From the NCBI GenBank assembly GCA_036387315.1, contig DASVTY010000106.1:1-39259 (forward strand): 39,259 bases of DNA, in the 5' to 3' direction. Shown piece by piece: positions 32,601 through 39,259 of this stretch. Numbering within the stretch: position 1 is the first letter of the stretch; each line of letters begins with the position of its first letter. Origin of the DNA: JALZCH01 sp036387315. Its GTDB lineage: Bacteria > Acidobacteriota > Blastocatellia > Pyrinomonadales > Pyrinomonadaceae. Made by a program: the position numbers and the translations under genes. The notes below the pieces were generated by a model. It saw only the letters and a list, made by a program, of their open reading frames with translations. It searched no databases and was not told the DNA's origin.

Positions 32601-35215
32601 AAGCCATTATCTGGCGCGTTTTCGCGAGCCATGGCGTCGGAGAAGAAGCTCGCTCGACGGGCGGCACAGGCGGCACTGACGCCAATGGCGCAGCGCAAAG
32701 CGCGCCGACAGTTGTTGAAAACTTTGACGTTCCGGTTGATGTCGAAGAGTGCGAAACGGCGGGACCGCTTCCGGCTCCGACGTTCGCTTTGGCAAACAAC
32801 GCGGCAAATTCGGTAACCGTCACGATTACCGCGCAAGCGGGCGCAGCGCAATACGTTATTGCACGCAGTTCAAATCAAAACGGACCGTTTACGACGATTG
32901 CGACCATTCCGGGTAATCAAACGACTTATACGGATACGGATAACGGCGATAACCTGACTTTGGTTAAAGATAAAACTTATTATTATCAGGTGCGCTCGGC
33001 TCGCAATTCGCTCTGCGTCGGCGTCGCGTCTGTTAACTCCGTAACAATCAACATCGGCAACCCGCCGAATCCGGCTCCGGTTTTCTCAGGCGCGGCGACG
33101 GTCGTTGATCCACGTCAAAACAATAAACTAATCATAAATTGGTCGCCTGCAACGTCGCTCAATCCGACCGCCGACATCGTTTACGACATTTATCGCGTCA
33201 ACTCGATTACGACGGCAAGCGGTCAGGCAGACAGCACCACCGCACCGACGTTCGCGCCGACAGCCGCTAACCGCATCACGCCGGAAGCGGGAATCACCGG
33301 AACTTCGTACACCGACACCAATTCAACGCTCGGATTAACGCTCGGACAAGTGTATTACTACATTGTTCAGGCTCGCGACAAAAACAACAATAAAAAAGAC
33401 ACGTTCAACACCGGCAACACCGCTGCGAAATTCAGCGCGCCGACATCGAACGCGGTTACGGCAACGCCGTTTGCCATTGAAGATTTTGAAAACGCGACCG
33501 CCAATATTCGGTTCGCTCCGCCGCTGACAGATCAGGCGACCGCGAACAACACGACGCCCATCTGGCAGCGATTAACCGGCGCTCAAATGCTGGCTGAACA
33601 ATCGCTTGCTCAAACGGCTGTGATGTTTGCGCCGAACATTGACGTTTTGCCGGAAACCGGCGGCGGAAACAGCGATTTTTCAGCCGTCGTCGGACCGTTG
33701 ACGCTTTCGCCGACATCGGTGCTTGAATTCGATTCGCGTTTCGTCACCGAATTCGGGTTTGACGGCGGCGTGATGGAAGTCGCGCTCGGCGCGCCTGCCT
33801 TTAATTCGCAAGTCTATCCCGACAACGCGACGACTTACGACCTGAATTATTTCCTTATTGAAAACGGGTATCTCGGGAAATTGGACGGCACGCTCGCGGG
33901 TCCCGTTATTCTCTCGACGCTGCAAGGTCGTTACGCCTTTACCGGAACGAGAGACACCAAGCGGGTTCGCGCCGCGCTCGGCAACTTTGCTCCGGGCGGA
34001 CAACTAAACCCCACGAATCAGTCGGTTTATCTGCGATTCCGAATGACTTCAGACCTCGGAACGTCGCCGGGCGCAGGCAGCGGCTGGTATATTGATAATC
34101 TCGTCATCAATAATTACAATCCGAGCCTCGATATAGCCGGTGTTGTCCGTTACGGAACTGATTCACAGAAACTTGTTCCGGGCGTATCCGTAGCCGTTAC
34201 GTCAGGCTCGCCTTCCGTTTCTGCTAGGACAAATGCGGCGGGAGCTTACTTGCTAACAGGCTTAACGGCAGGCGAAGATTATACGGTTACTCCGACAAAA
34301 ACCGGAGATGCAAACGGTATTTCTCCGTTTGACGCGACTATGGTGTTGCGCCACGTTGCAGCTAACGGACAGGGACCGAATGCCTTGAACGCAAATCAAC
34401 AAATTGCCGCCGATACAAACGGCGATGGAAACATTTCTCCGTTTGATGCAACGCTCATTTTGCGTTATGTGGCTGCAAGCGGATCAAATGCCAATACCGG
34501 ACAAACCGGCAATTGGAAGTTCGATCCGGTTTCTAAGCCGTATCAAGACTTAAGCGGCTCGTTCTTAAACGAGAACTACACCGCTATACTGCTCGGCGAT
34601 ATTAACGGGAACTGGGTACCAACCAATTCCCCTCCGACTGAGGCTGAGGAATCGGCTCGCCTGGAACAAACGGAAAACACCGGGGCGGAAAACGACGGCG
34701 AAACTATTGCCGCTGCGCGCCGCGTGAAAACCGACATTCAGGCGGAAACGTACGGCGCGCCGCTGCAAGTGTCGATCCCGACTGACATTTCCGCCGCGCC
34801 CGGCGACACTGTGCTAATTCCGATTATGATTGCTAACGACGCAAAAACGCGGATTTCCGGTTATGCGGTCGATGTCGAGTTCGATCCGAACGTCTTGCGC
34901 CCGGATTTTGCAAATCCGGTGGACACAAGCGACACGCTGACGTCGAGCAGCTTTTCCGTGTCCGCCGACGCCATAACCGCCGCCAACCGGATCGGTATCT
35001 CGGCTGCGGGCGGCGCGGCGCTTGTTAAAGGTTCGGGCACGCTCGTTAAGCTGCGGTTTAAGGTTGTCGGAACGCCAAACAGCGCTTCGAGCAGCGCGGC
35101 TTTAACACGGAATCGGTTGATGTTTGAAGACACGAGCGGCAGACGAGTCGCGGCGACAGCCAGCGACGGATTATTCACAATGGCACCGCGAGCAATCGGA
35201 ACTAAACGCAGTTAA
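29645..35215 (+). CDS. secreted M36 (fungalysin) metallopeptidase with FN3, dockerin-like and cohesin-like modules
   Basis: 1856 residues. A signal/membrane segment (about 14-36) is followed by an FTP/PepSY propeptide region (about 90-350) and the M36 catalytic domain (about 560-1000). Zinc site is H722-E-L-Y-H726 and E754 in GEGWGDF is the third ligand. Next are two fibronectin III-like domains (about 1045-1250), a jelly-roll-like domain (about 1270-1490, DGGVMEVALG), a carboxypeptidase-regulatory-like beta sandwich (about 1495-1552), and two dockerin-type repeats (from 1555 DANGISPFDATMVLRHV and 1590 DTNGDGNISPFDATLILRYV). Last comes a cohesin-like domain (about 1707-1845, PGDTVLIPIMIAND, VEFDPNVLRPDF, DGLFTM). 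Preceded by GAGGAAAG. Active-site residues are complete. It is probably surface-bound or part of a protein complex. Confidence 0.92.
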   Translation: MKTSFPLLFDKRWRSLLVGLLVPCLVVVGLSITGITRAGEKGEVNSQNSLSPIDDPNFPKEFDVRAFHGTPRETNLIDTPNATALPQPTAVQLRALKRLGNVLGLLKQVSLGDLVVDTDKLRISYNGLTATPRHIFNRNGYLSQPSNLPAETIALNFISQNRALFRFTENDLNSFKLISRAVSDTGTTTLVFNQQINGKTVYRGDVMVNVAKNGQIINVGGESYPNLTVANSPTISASQAVQNAAAALGVNNFSPQSLGSAQVLVTYGNLTPEYVAGEKFSRGSSFGDDITVSQVLFPMGATARHAYKFTLTTPQYNGMVWQHFVDAQTGTILRRHSLTAFQSFGPPGGGNGVGRRGTYRPDVQNMVEGFNSAGTAQGKTVDTVPVMLSGYLGFGRSTRTGTNAGNYVYTAPTYAGNSGVLARDAGRGFRYGQAVGRIEFGLPWNNNTPRPTFTHAELPGLLGQITRGFPDAANPTSASPFGWFYLPTDNSQPNSEITTSNANRTTTRAFGYTISAEAETRNKVNSANSPAGNGTQPFSADLTTLPGIVELPDGRDLASVYQSKYTEGNNVLTSDDRADDEETTQGIKGYSPNRQFTAGYFDYHAAYEYGTANAATNAIPASANADVYGGTVSLFYFNNVLHDYLYEIGFTEQFWNFQMDNFGKGGAGGDYVIAQAQDASGTDNANFSTPEDGTPSKMQMYLFTESTFRRSDGSFDFDVVAHELYHGVSNRSAGKGGTGCLGITLVGEAGGMGEGWGDFIAASMTDDDVAGDFVTGQLDIGIRRLPMTNYRWSYGAVDNRTFDVRRTNPAIGTTPDLQNPTSQANPFAVHSIGELWSSTLWDMRELLIMKQKVNGDFPGVFFDGDRRLGGGATFYIGERQVTSKDAFHPINYRPEFNSTVPATLPNTLPIPNILPEHFVRPGLIAAENAANPNRNGDLATAVANAGRLADRLVLRGLQLAPCNPSFVEMRDSILAADREITGGENQAIIWRVFASHGVGEEARSTGGTGGTDANGAAQSAPTVVENFDVPVDVEECETAGPLPAPTFALANNAANSVTVTITAQAGAAQYVIARSSNQNGPFTTIATIPGNQTTYTDTDNGDNLTLVKDKTYYYQVRSARNSLCVGVASVNSVTINIGNPPNPAPVFSGAATVVDPRQNNKLIINWSPATSLNPTADIVYDIYRVNSITTASGQADSTTAPTFAPTAANRITPEAGITGTSYTDTNSTLGLTLGQVYYYIVQARDKNNNKKDTFNTGNTAAKFSAPTSNAVTATPFAIEDFENATANIRFAPPLTDQATANNTTPIWQRLTGAQMLAEQSLAQTAVMFAPNIDVLPETGGGNSDFSAVVGPLTLSPTSVLEFDSRFVTEFGFDGGVMEVALGAPAFNSQVYPDNATTYDLNYFLIENGYLGKLDGTLAGPVILSTLQGRYAFTGTRDTKRVRAALGNFAPGGQLNPTNQSVYLRFRMTSDLGTSPGAGSGWYIDNLVINNYNPSLDIAGVVRYGTDSQKLVPGVSVAVTSGSPSVSARTNAAGAYLLTGLTAGEDYTVTPTKTGDANGISPFDATMVLRHVAANGQGPNALNANQQIAADTNGDGNISPFDATLILRYVAASGSNANTGQTGNWKFDPVSKPYQDLSGSFLNENYTAILLGDINGNWVPTNSPPTEAEESARLEQTENTGAENDGETIAAARRVKTDIQAETYGAPLQVSIPTDISAAPGDTVLIPIMIANDAKTRISGYAVDVEFDPNVLRPDFANPVDTSDTLTSSSFSVSADAITAANRIGISAAGGAALVKGSGTLVKLRFKVVGTPNSASSSAALTRNRLMFEDTSGRRVAATASDGLFTMAPRAIGTKRS

Positions 35216-35239
35216 GCGGCTTTAAGTGAGGCTGCATTT

Positions 35240-35304
35240 AACCGCCAAGCAGTTATGAAGAATTCATTCAGCAATGTTTTCTTCAGGCTGCCTGGCGGTT
35301 TTGT
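35240..35304 (+). terminator. terminator of the second M36 gene
   Basis: AACCGCCAAGCAG (35240-35252) pairs with CTGCCTGGCGGTT (35288-35300) with one mismatch; inside it TGAAGAA pairs with TTCTTCA. It is followed by TTGTTTCC, 24 bases after the stop. Confidence 0.85.
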
Positions 35305-35354
35305 TTCCAAAATTATTTTGCTTCGCAGCATTTTATACGGAAATAAAAAAGCGG

Positions 35355-35385
35355 ATGTAACGCCGCCGTCCCTTCAGCGTTACAT
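35355..35385. repeat. 9-bp inverted repeat upstream of the TonB receptor gene
   Basis: ATGTAACGC (35355-35363) and GCGTTACAT (35377-35385) are perfect inverted copies with a 13-base loop. It is preceded by an A-run and followed by TTAATAC. It could be a second terminator or a regulator site. Confidence 0.6.
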
Positions 35386-35427
35386 TTAATACACTTACCT
35401 TTTTATTTTCGTATAAAATCACAAATT

Positions 35428-35454
35428 GATTTGCCGAAGAAAAATTGGCAAATC
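35428..35454. promoter_or_regulatory. candidate operator upstream of the TonB receptor gene
   Basis: GATTTGCC (35428-35435) and GGCAAATC (35447-35454) are perfect inverted repeats with an 11-base gap, 19 bp centre to centre, as for a dimeric regulator. It lies 28 bases upstream of the -35 of the receptor promoter. It does not resemble a Fur box. The regulator is unknown. Confidence 0.5.
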
Positions 35455-35481
35455 CCGAATTCGTATTAATTATATAAAAAG

Positions 35482-35510
35482 TTGACGCTAACGGGTTTAG
35501 CTTATAAAGT
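35482..35510 (+). promoter_or_regulatory. promoter of the TonB receptor gene
   Basis: TTGACG (35482-35487), a 17-base spacer and TAAAGT (35505-35510); TATAAA overlaps it at shorter spacing. It is about 53 bases before the ATG at 35563. Confidence 0.5.
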
Positions 35511-35562
35511 TAGATTGTTCTCCGAGCAAATATTGTAGATTTTAAGTTAATTGATTTCTTTT

Positions 35563-38277
35563 ATGAAAAACGCAATTTTTATTTCAATCGCGCTCATCAC
35601 TCTTTTATCCGTCGCCGGAACGGCGCAAACAACAAACCGAATTTACGGCACCGTAAAAGACCCGAATGGAGCATCGCTGCCTGCGGCGACTGTTGTTCTG
35701 AGCAATAAAACCACTCAAACCGACCGCACCGCGAGCACGGATGCTAACGGAAATTTTGTTTTTGAAACTGTCGCGCCGGGTAATTACGTTTTACGGGTTT
35801 CGTCTCAGGGTTTTTCGCAGTTGACCATGCCCGTTCAAATCAAAGCGGGCGAGGCAAAATCTTTGGATGTAACGCTCGCCATCGAACAGCCGCAGGCGGT
35901 CGTGACGGCTGAAATCGGCAATGTCGTCGAGCGGCAAAACGTCTCGCAGGCGGTCAATCTCATCGGTGAGCAGAGAATCATGGAACGAGCCGAATCCGTT
36001 CTGGCGCAAGCCGCACAAGAAGAAGCGGGCGTTAATTTGCAGCGCACCAGTCCGACCCTCGGCAGCATTTTCGTGCGCGGACTTGTCGGCGGCAAAGTCA
36101 ATGTTTTCGTGGACGGCGTGCGTTTCACTACGGGAGCGCAGCGCGGCGGAATCAATACGTTTTTCAATCTCAACGAGCCGACCGGGCTGCAATCAATCGA
36201 AATTTTGCGCGGTTCGAGCAGCGGCGTCTACGGCTCGGACGCGCTCGGCGGAACCGTTAGCTTAATCACAAAAAATCCGGTTCTCGGAGACAAAACGCCC
36301 GAATTTCACGGAGAATTTAACACCAATTTTAACAGCGCCGACCGCTCTTTCGGCGGCTCGACTCTGTTTAGCTACGGCACGCAGCGACTCGGCGGTTATG
36401 TCAATCTTGCCGCGCGGCGCATCAATACTATGCGCCCCGCGCGCGGGATTGATACGCATTCGGCGATAACTCGCTTTTTGGGTTTGCTGTCAAACATTAC
36501 CGGGAAGGAACGTTTGCCCGACACCGCTTTTACGCAATACGGCGGCTCGGCGCGGCTCAATTTCTCGCCGCGCGAAGACCAGCAATTTGTTTTCAGTTAT
36601 CAGCGCAGTCAGCAGGACGGCGGAAAGCGCTATGACCAACTGCTCGGCGGCGACGGCAATTTAATCGCCGATTTACGCAACTTGATGCTTGATTTCGGCT
36701 ATGTCCGCTACGTTAAGCAAAAATTTTTCGGTTTCGACAGCATAAATTTAACGGCTTCCGTCAACAGCCAACGCGAAGAGCGCGTTAATCAAGGCGGACA
36801 AGGCGATCCGTTCGGCGGAATTACACACCAATACGAGCGAACGACGGCTACCGGTTTTTCGTTTTTCCTTGATAAAAATTTGCCGTACAGAAATTCGTTC
36901 CTTTTCGGCGGCGACATTTACCGCGAAAAAGTCAATTCTCCGGCTTACACTTTGAATCCGCGCACAAACGTTGCGACGCTTTCACGCCCGCGCATCCCCG
37001 ACAATTCGCGCTATATTTTGGGCGGCGTTTTCGTGCAAAACGCATGGCAGGCAATTCCCGAACGACTTAGAATTTCCGGTTCTCTGCGTTATAACGTGGC
37101 GAGCTACAAAGTTCGCGCAGCGGATAGTCCGGTCGTTGCCGGTCTCAGATTGTGGAACGATGACAGCCTGCGCGTAGGAAATTTTTCGGGACGAATCGGT
37201 GCTGTCGTTAGAATTGTTGACCAGCTTCGACTCGCCGCCAGCTATGCTCGCGGCTTTCGCGCGCCGAACATCACCGATCTGGGAACTCTCGGATTAACCG
37301 GCGACGGTTTTGAAGTTGATTACACGGCGGCGAGCAATCTAGGCGGAACAATCGGAACGAACGCCGCGCGCGAGGCGATTTCGACCGGAATTCCGGTTTC
37401 ACGCCAGCGTTCGGAAATTACCGACAACTACGATTTGAGCCTGCGTTACAGAAATCGGCGTTTTGAAACCGAAGCCACTGTTTTTCTGATTGATTTCCGC
37501 GACTCGATTACCAAACAGGCGCTGATTCTGCCGCAAGGCGCGGTCGGCAGATTTTTGGGCGACCAGCCGATCACGAGCCAGCTCGCCAACGGAGTCGTTT
37601 TCGTGCCGCTTTCGACAGCTCCGGTTTTAGTGCGAGCGAATTTCTCCGAAGCGCAGATTTACGGTTTTGAATACGAGCTGGAAGCGCGTTTGACCAACCA
37701 ATTAAAGTTCACCGGCAATTACACTTATATTCGGGCAAAAGACAAGGCGACTGGTTTGCCGCCGAATATCGAAGGCGGAACTCCGCCGCCGACCGCATTT
37801 TTGAGTTTGCGGTACGATCCGGCTGGAAAGCCGTTTTGGGTTGAGTTTTATTCGACTCTCGCTTCTCGCCAAGGTCGTTTATCTTCGCTCGATCTGTCGG
37901 ACAGAAGAACCGGGGCGACCCGCTCGCGGACGCAAATCGCCAATTTCATCCGGCGCGGCGCGTGCGTTCATGGTTTATCGGTTAACACAAGCGGAACCGG
38001 CTGCGGCAATGCTACGGGAAATTATATTTTGATTCCTACCGGTGAAACTATCACTCAAGTGCAAAATCGCGTTCTCGGCACAGCCGACGCTTTGCCGCTC
38101 TTCACAGCTTTGCCCGGCTATGGAATCATCAACTTGCGCGGCGCAATTCGTTTCGGTGAGAACTCGCAGATTTTTCTGGCGTTTGAAAACATTTTAGACC
38201 AGCCCTACCGCAACCCGAGCTGGGGCGTTGACGGACCGGGACGCAGCGTAACGGTTCGTTATCAATACAAATTTTAA
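35563..38277 (+). CDS. TonB-dependent outer-membrane receptor with carboxypeptidase-regulatory-like N-domain
   Basis: 904 residues from the ATG at 35563 (a TTG at 35551 is possible). A signal peptide ends in GTAQT (about 22), followed by a carboxypeptidase-regulatory-like beta sandwich (about 25-100, IYGTVKDPNGASLPAATV). The plug domain (about 120-235) has SIFVRGLVGGKVNVFVDGVRF and EILRGSSSGVYGSDALGGTVSLIT. A 22-strand barrel follows to the last residue, ending in YQYKF, the outer-membrane aromatic signature. LRLAASYARGFRAPNITDL is the usual barrel motif. The TonB box is not obvious. The substrate (iron chelate, haem or oligosaccharide) cannot be told; the plug is similar in style to haem/vitamin receptors. 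No ribosome site is visible. Confidence 0.93.
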   Translation: MKNAIFISIALITLLSVAGTAQTTNRIYGTVKDPNGASLPAATVVLSNKTTQTDRTASTDANGNFVFETVAPGNYVLRVSSQGFSQLTMPVQIKAGEAKSLDVTLAIEQPQAVVTAEIGNVVERQNVSQAVNLIGEQRIMERAESVLAQAAQEEAGVNLQRTSPTLGSIFVRGLVGGKVNVFVDGVRFTTGAQRGGINTFFNLNEPTGLQSIEILRGSSSGVYGSDALGGTVSLITKNPVLGDKTPEFHGEFNTNFNSADRSFGGSTLFSYGTQRLGGYVNLAARRINTMRPARGIDTHSAITRFLGLLSNITGKERLPDTAFTQYGGSARLNFSPREDQQFVFSYQRSQQDGGKRYDQLLGGDGNLIADLRNLMLDFGYVRYVKQKFFGFDSINLTASVNSQREERVNQGGQGDPFGGITHQYERTTATGFSFFLDKNLPYRNSFLFGGDIYREKVNSPAYTLNPRTNVATLSRPRIPDNSRYILGGVFVQNAWQAIPERLRISGSLRYNVASYKVRAADSPVVAGLRLWNDDSLRVGNFSGRIGAVVRIVDQLRLAASYARGFRAPNITDLGTLGLTGDGFEVDYTAASNLGGTIGTNAAREAISTGIPVSRQRSEITDNYDLSLRYRNRRFETEATVFLIDFRDSITKQALILPQGAVGRFLGDQPITSQLANGVVFVPLSTAPVLVRANFSEAQIYGFEYELEARLTNQLKFTGNYTYIRAKDKATGLPPNIEGGTPPPTAFLSLRYDPAGKPFWVEFYSTLASRQGRLSSLDLSDRRTGATRSRTQIANFIRRGACVHGLSVNTSGTGCGNATGNYILIPTGETITQVQNRVLGTADALPLFTALPGYGIINLRGAIRFGENSQIFLAFENILDQPYRNPSWGVDGPGRSVTVRYQYKF

Positions 38278-38291
38278 AAAAACCGCGACGT

Positions 38292-38329
38292 GCGGAGAAA
38301 ATCTTTCAATTTTGATTTTAATTCTCCGC
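38292..38329 (+). terminator. possible terminator of the TonB receptor gene
   Basis: GCGGAGAA (38292-38299) pairs with TTCTCCGC (38322-38329) around a 22-base AT-rich loop, 15 bases after the stop. There is no T-run after the stem, so it may be only a mRNA-end hairpin. Confidence 0.4.
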
Positions 38330-38367
38330 GCCGTCGGAGAATGATTTATCTTGTTCCAGATATAAGG

Positions 38368-38470
38368 TTATTATCCCGAATGATTCTTGCTAATACAGTA
38401 ATTTTGATTGTTATACGGAATAATTCGGGAATAATACACGGATTTGCGGTATTATCCCGAATCATTCCGG
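38368..38470. promoter_or_regulatory. three copies of a TTATcCCGAATnATTC repeat
   Basis: Copies lie at about 38368-38386 (plus), 38417-38437 (minus, with one extra base) and 38449-38470 (plus). Their shared core is ATTATCCCGAATNATTCC. The middle copy fills the spacer and -10 of the candidate promoter, so a protein bound there would block transcription of the Clp N-domain gene. The copies are 50 and about 31 bp apart. Not known to match a named operator. Confidence 0.65.
38408..38435 (+). promoter_or_regulatory. candidate promoter of the Clp N-domain gene
   Basis: TTGTTA (38408-38413), a 16-base spacer and AATAAT (38430-38435), overlapping the middle repeat copy. It gives a leader of about 105 bases. 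Confidence 0.45.
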
Positions 38471-38545
38471 TCAATTATAAGTTATACGCTTCGTGGTAAA
38501 AATGAGCGTGATGCTTAATTCGTTTCAAAATAAAAAGGAAACTTC

Positions 38546-38983
38546 ATGGAAAACCTAGACGCTTTTTTGGATAAATTTAGTGAAAGCGGCAGGCGTATAT
38601 TAGAAGGTACGCTCGACGAAACGCGCCGCCGCGAGCAGAATCATATTTCACCCGAACATATTTTGTATATGCTGATGACAGAAGAAACCGATTTGTTTGA
38701 TTCAACGATGCGCAATCTTTCATTAGACCCGCAGGACGTTCGACTTGCCGTTGAAAAACGACTTGAAAATAGCTATCCGTATATAGGCAAAGGTTTTCGC
38801 ATCGCGCCCGATTCGATGGAAATTTTCAAATATTCAATAGACAAAGCGCATTCAAAAGGTCGTCGAACTATCGAAGCAAGCGATATGTGCTTTGTTTTTG
38901 CCACCGATAAATATAATTTGTTGGACGATATTTTGAAGAATCCTGACCTTCAGGATTCTGCATTTGGAAGAAGTATGTATTAG
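38546..38983 (+). CDS. stand-alone Clp N-terminal-domain protein
   Basis: 145 residues with ribosome site AAGGAAA. The sequence follows the Clp N (R) domain: FSESGRRILEGTLDETRRREQNHISPEHILYMLMTEETDLF, a first repeat, and ISPDSMEIFKYSIDKAHSKGRRTIEASDMCFVF-like second repeat (actual: IAPDSMEIFKYSIDKA). ClpA, ClpC and ClpB carry this domain before the ATPase modules; here the protein ends after it, with no AAA+ domain or Walker motif in any frame downstream. Such proteins could compete for or deliver substrates and adaptors. It is followed by a nitrilase-family gene 34 bases later and preceded by the three repeats. Role unknown. Confidence 0.85.
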   Translation: MENLDAFLDKFSESGRRILEGTLDETRRREQNHISPEHILYMLMTEETDLFDSTMRNLSLDPQDVRLAVEKRLENSYPYIGKGFRIAPDSMEIFKYSIDKAHSKGRRTIEASDMCFVFATDKYNLLDDILKNPDLQDSAFGRSMY

Positions 38984-39017
38984 CCGTCTGATAGGCATTA
39001 GATTCCGATTGATTGCA

Positions 39018-39259
39018 ATGAATAAGAAACTTAGAATTGCAAGCTGCCAATTTCCCGTCTCTTGTGATATTGCAAGCAATGCGAAGTTTATTCGTCGGTT
39101 TATGAAGAAAGCCGCCGAATCGGAAGCTGACATAATACATTTCCCGGAAACCGCTCTGTCTGGTTATGAGCGCACGGATTTCACGCCTTCAAGTAATGAC
39201 AATTGGCAGCGCCTTGAAGAGCAAACGGAAGAGATTGCAAATCTGGCTGGAAAGCTGGG
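39018..39259 (+). CDS. nitrilase/carbon-nitrogen hydrolase family protein (5' part only)
   Basis: Only the first 80 residues are in the window; the gene runs off its end. It starts MNKKLRIASCQFPVSCDIASN and goes on to ADIIHFPETALSGYE, the beta strand with catalytic Glu44 that begins the Glu-Lys-Cys triad of the nitrilase superfamily. The Lys and Cys lie beyond the window. The first strand (RIASCQFPV) is also typical. Substrate cannot be told. The ATG has no clear ribosome site; it probably shares the transcript with the Clp N-domain gene. Confidence 0.75.
   Translation, partial: MNKKLRIASCQFPVSCDIASNAKFIRRFMKKAAESEADIIHFPETALSGYERTDFTPSSNDNWQRLEEQTEEIANLAGKL

Noticed and set aside
38290..38499. 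69-codon frame between the TonB receptor and the Clp N-domain gene
   Set aside because: It runs through the hairpin, the promoter and the repeat copies, and its product has no domain-like pattern.
38939..38957. AATCCTGA-N3-TCAGGATT inverted repeat
   Set aside because: It is inside the Clp N-domain coding region with no T-run; probably chance codon use.

Overview
The window looks like a chromosomal segment of an Acidobacteriota bacterium, most probably class Blastocatellia (Pyrinomonadaceae-like). This is inferred from gene content: a pilMNOPQ cluster followed by minor pilins, two very large secreted M36 metallopeptidases (one with DFDGD...AVFR repeats typical of that group), a MopE-like secreted protein, a carboxypeptidase-regulatory/TonB receptor, and many small secreted or membrane proteins. 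No rRNA, tRNA, CRISPR array, insertion sequence or prophage was seen. The first 138 bases form one perfect palindrome, whose outer part is probably an assembly artefact at a contig end.

Layout. (1) 108-10935, minus strand: a type IV pilus operon read pilM-pilN-pilO-pilP-pilQ, then a FimT/GspH-type pseudopilin, a PilV-like, a PilW-like and a very large PilX-like minor pilin, with a good sigma70-type promoter upstream of pilM. (2) 11191-14013: a PAT-type GNAT acetyltransferase and an acyl-CoA dehydrogenase of the ACAD10/11 type, divergent from an APH-fold kinase of the kind fused to that dehydrogenase in animals. This suggests 4-hydroxyacyl-CoA catabolism. (3) 14045-16793, minus strand: a LytS/AlgZ-type histidine kinase and a LytTR response regulator, followed by two tandem AlgR-like boxes and a 64-codon membrane protein, with further tiny membrane or secreted peptides at both ends. 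(4) 16913-18514: a cREC-type receiver protein and a DnaC/IstB-like ATPase. (5) 18593-25807, minus strand: M36 metallopeptidase 1, then two tandem paralogous secreted proteins. (6) 26068-29227, plus strand: a DinG/XPD-type helicase, a small protein, a secreted TonB-C-domain protein and a QueD/PTPS-family enzyme. (7) 29645-35215: M36 metallopeptidase 2, which carries both dockerin-like repeats and a cohesin-like domain, behind a long leader. (8) 35563-38277: a TonB-dependent receptor with palindromic sites upstream. (9) 38546-39259: a stand-alone Clp N-domain protein preceded by three copies of a CCCGAAT-containing repeat, then the start of a nitrilase-family gene cut by the window end.

How the genes work together. 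PilM-PilN-PilO-PilP-PilQ form the inner-membrane-to-secretin conduit of the pilus machine, and the four pseudopilins would prime or cap the fibre. The LytS/LytTR pair probably activates the small membrane-protein gene next to it through the two boxes. In Pseudomonas the related FimS/AlgR pair controls minor pilins, so a link to the nearby pil operon is conceivable but unproven. The secreted peptidases, MopE-like protein, TonB-like protein and receptor suggest extracellular protein degradation and uptake. The most novel-looking points are the LytTR box/small-protein module, the peptidase carrying both dockerin-like and cohesin-like modules, the three-copy repeat over the Clp N-domain promoter, and the tandem paralogs sharing an unrecognised N-terminal domain.
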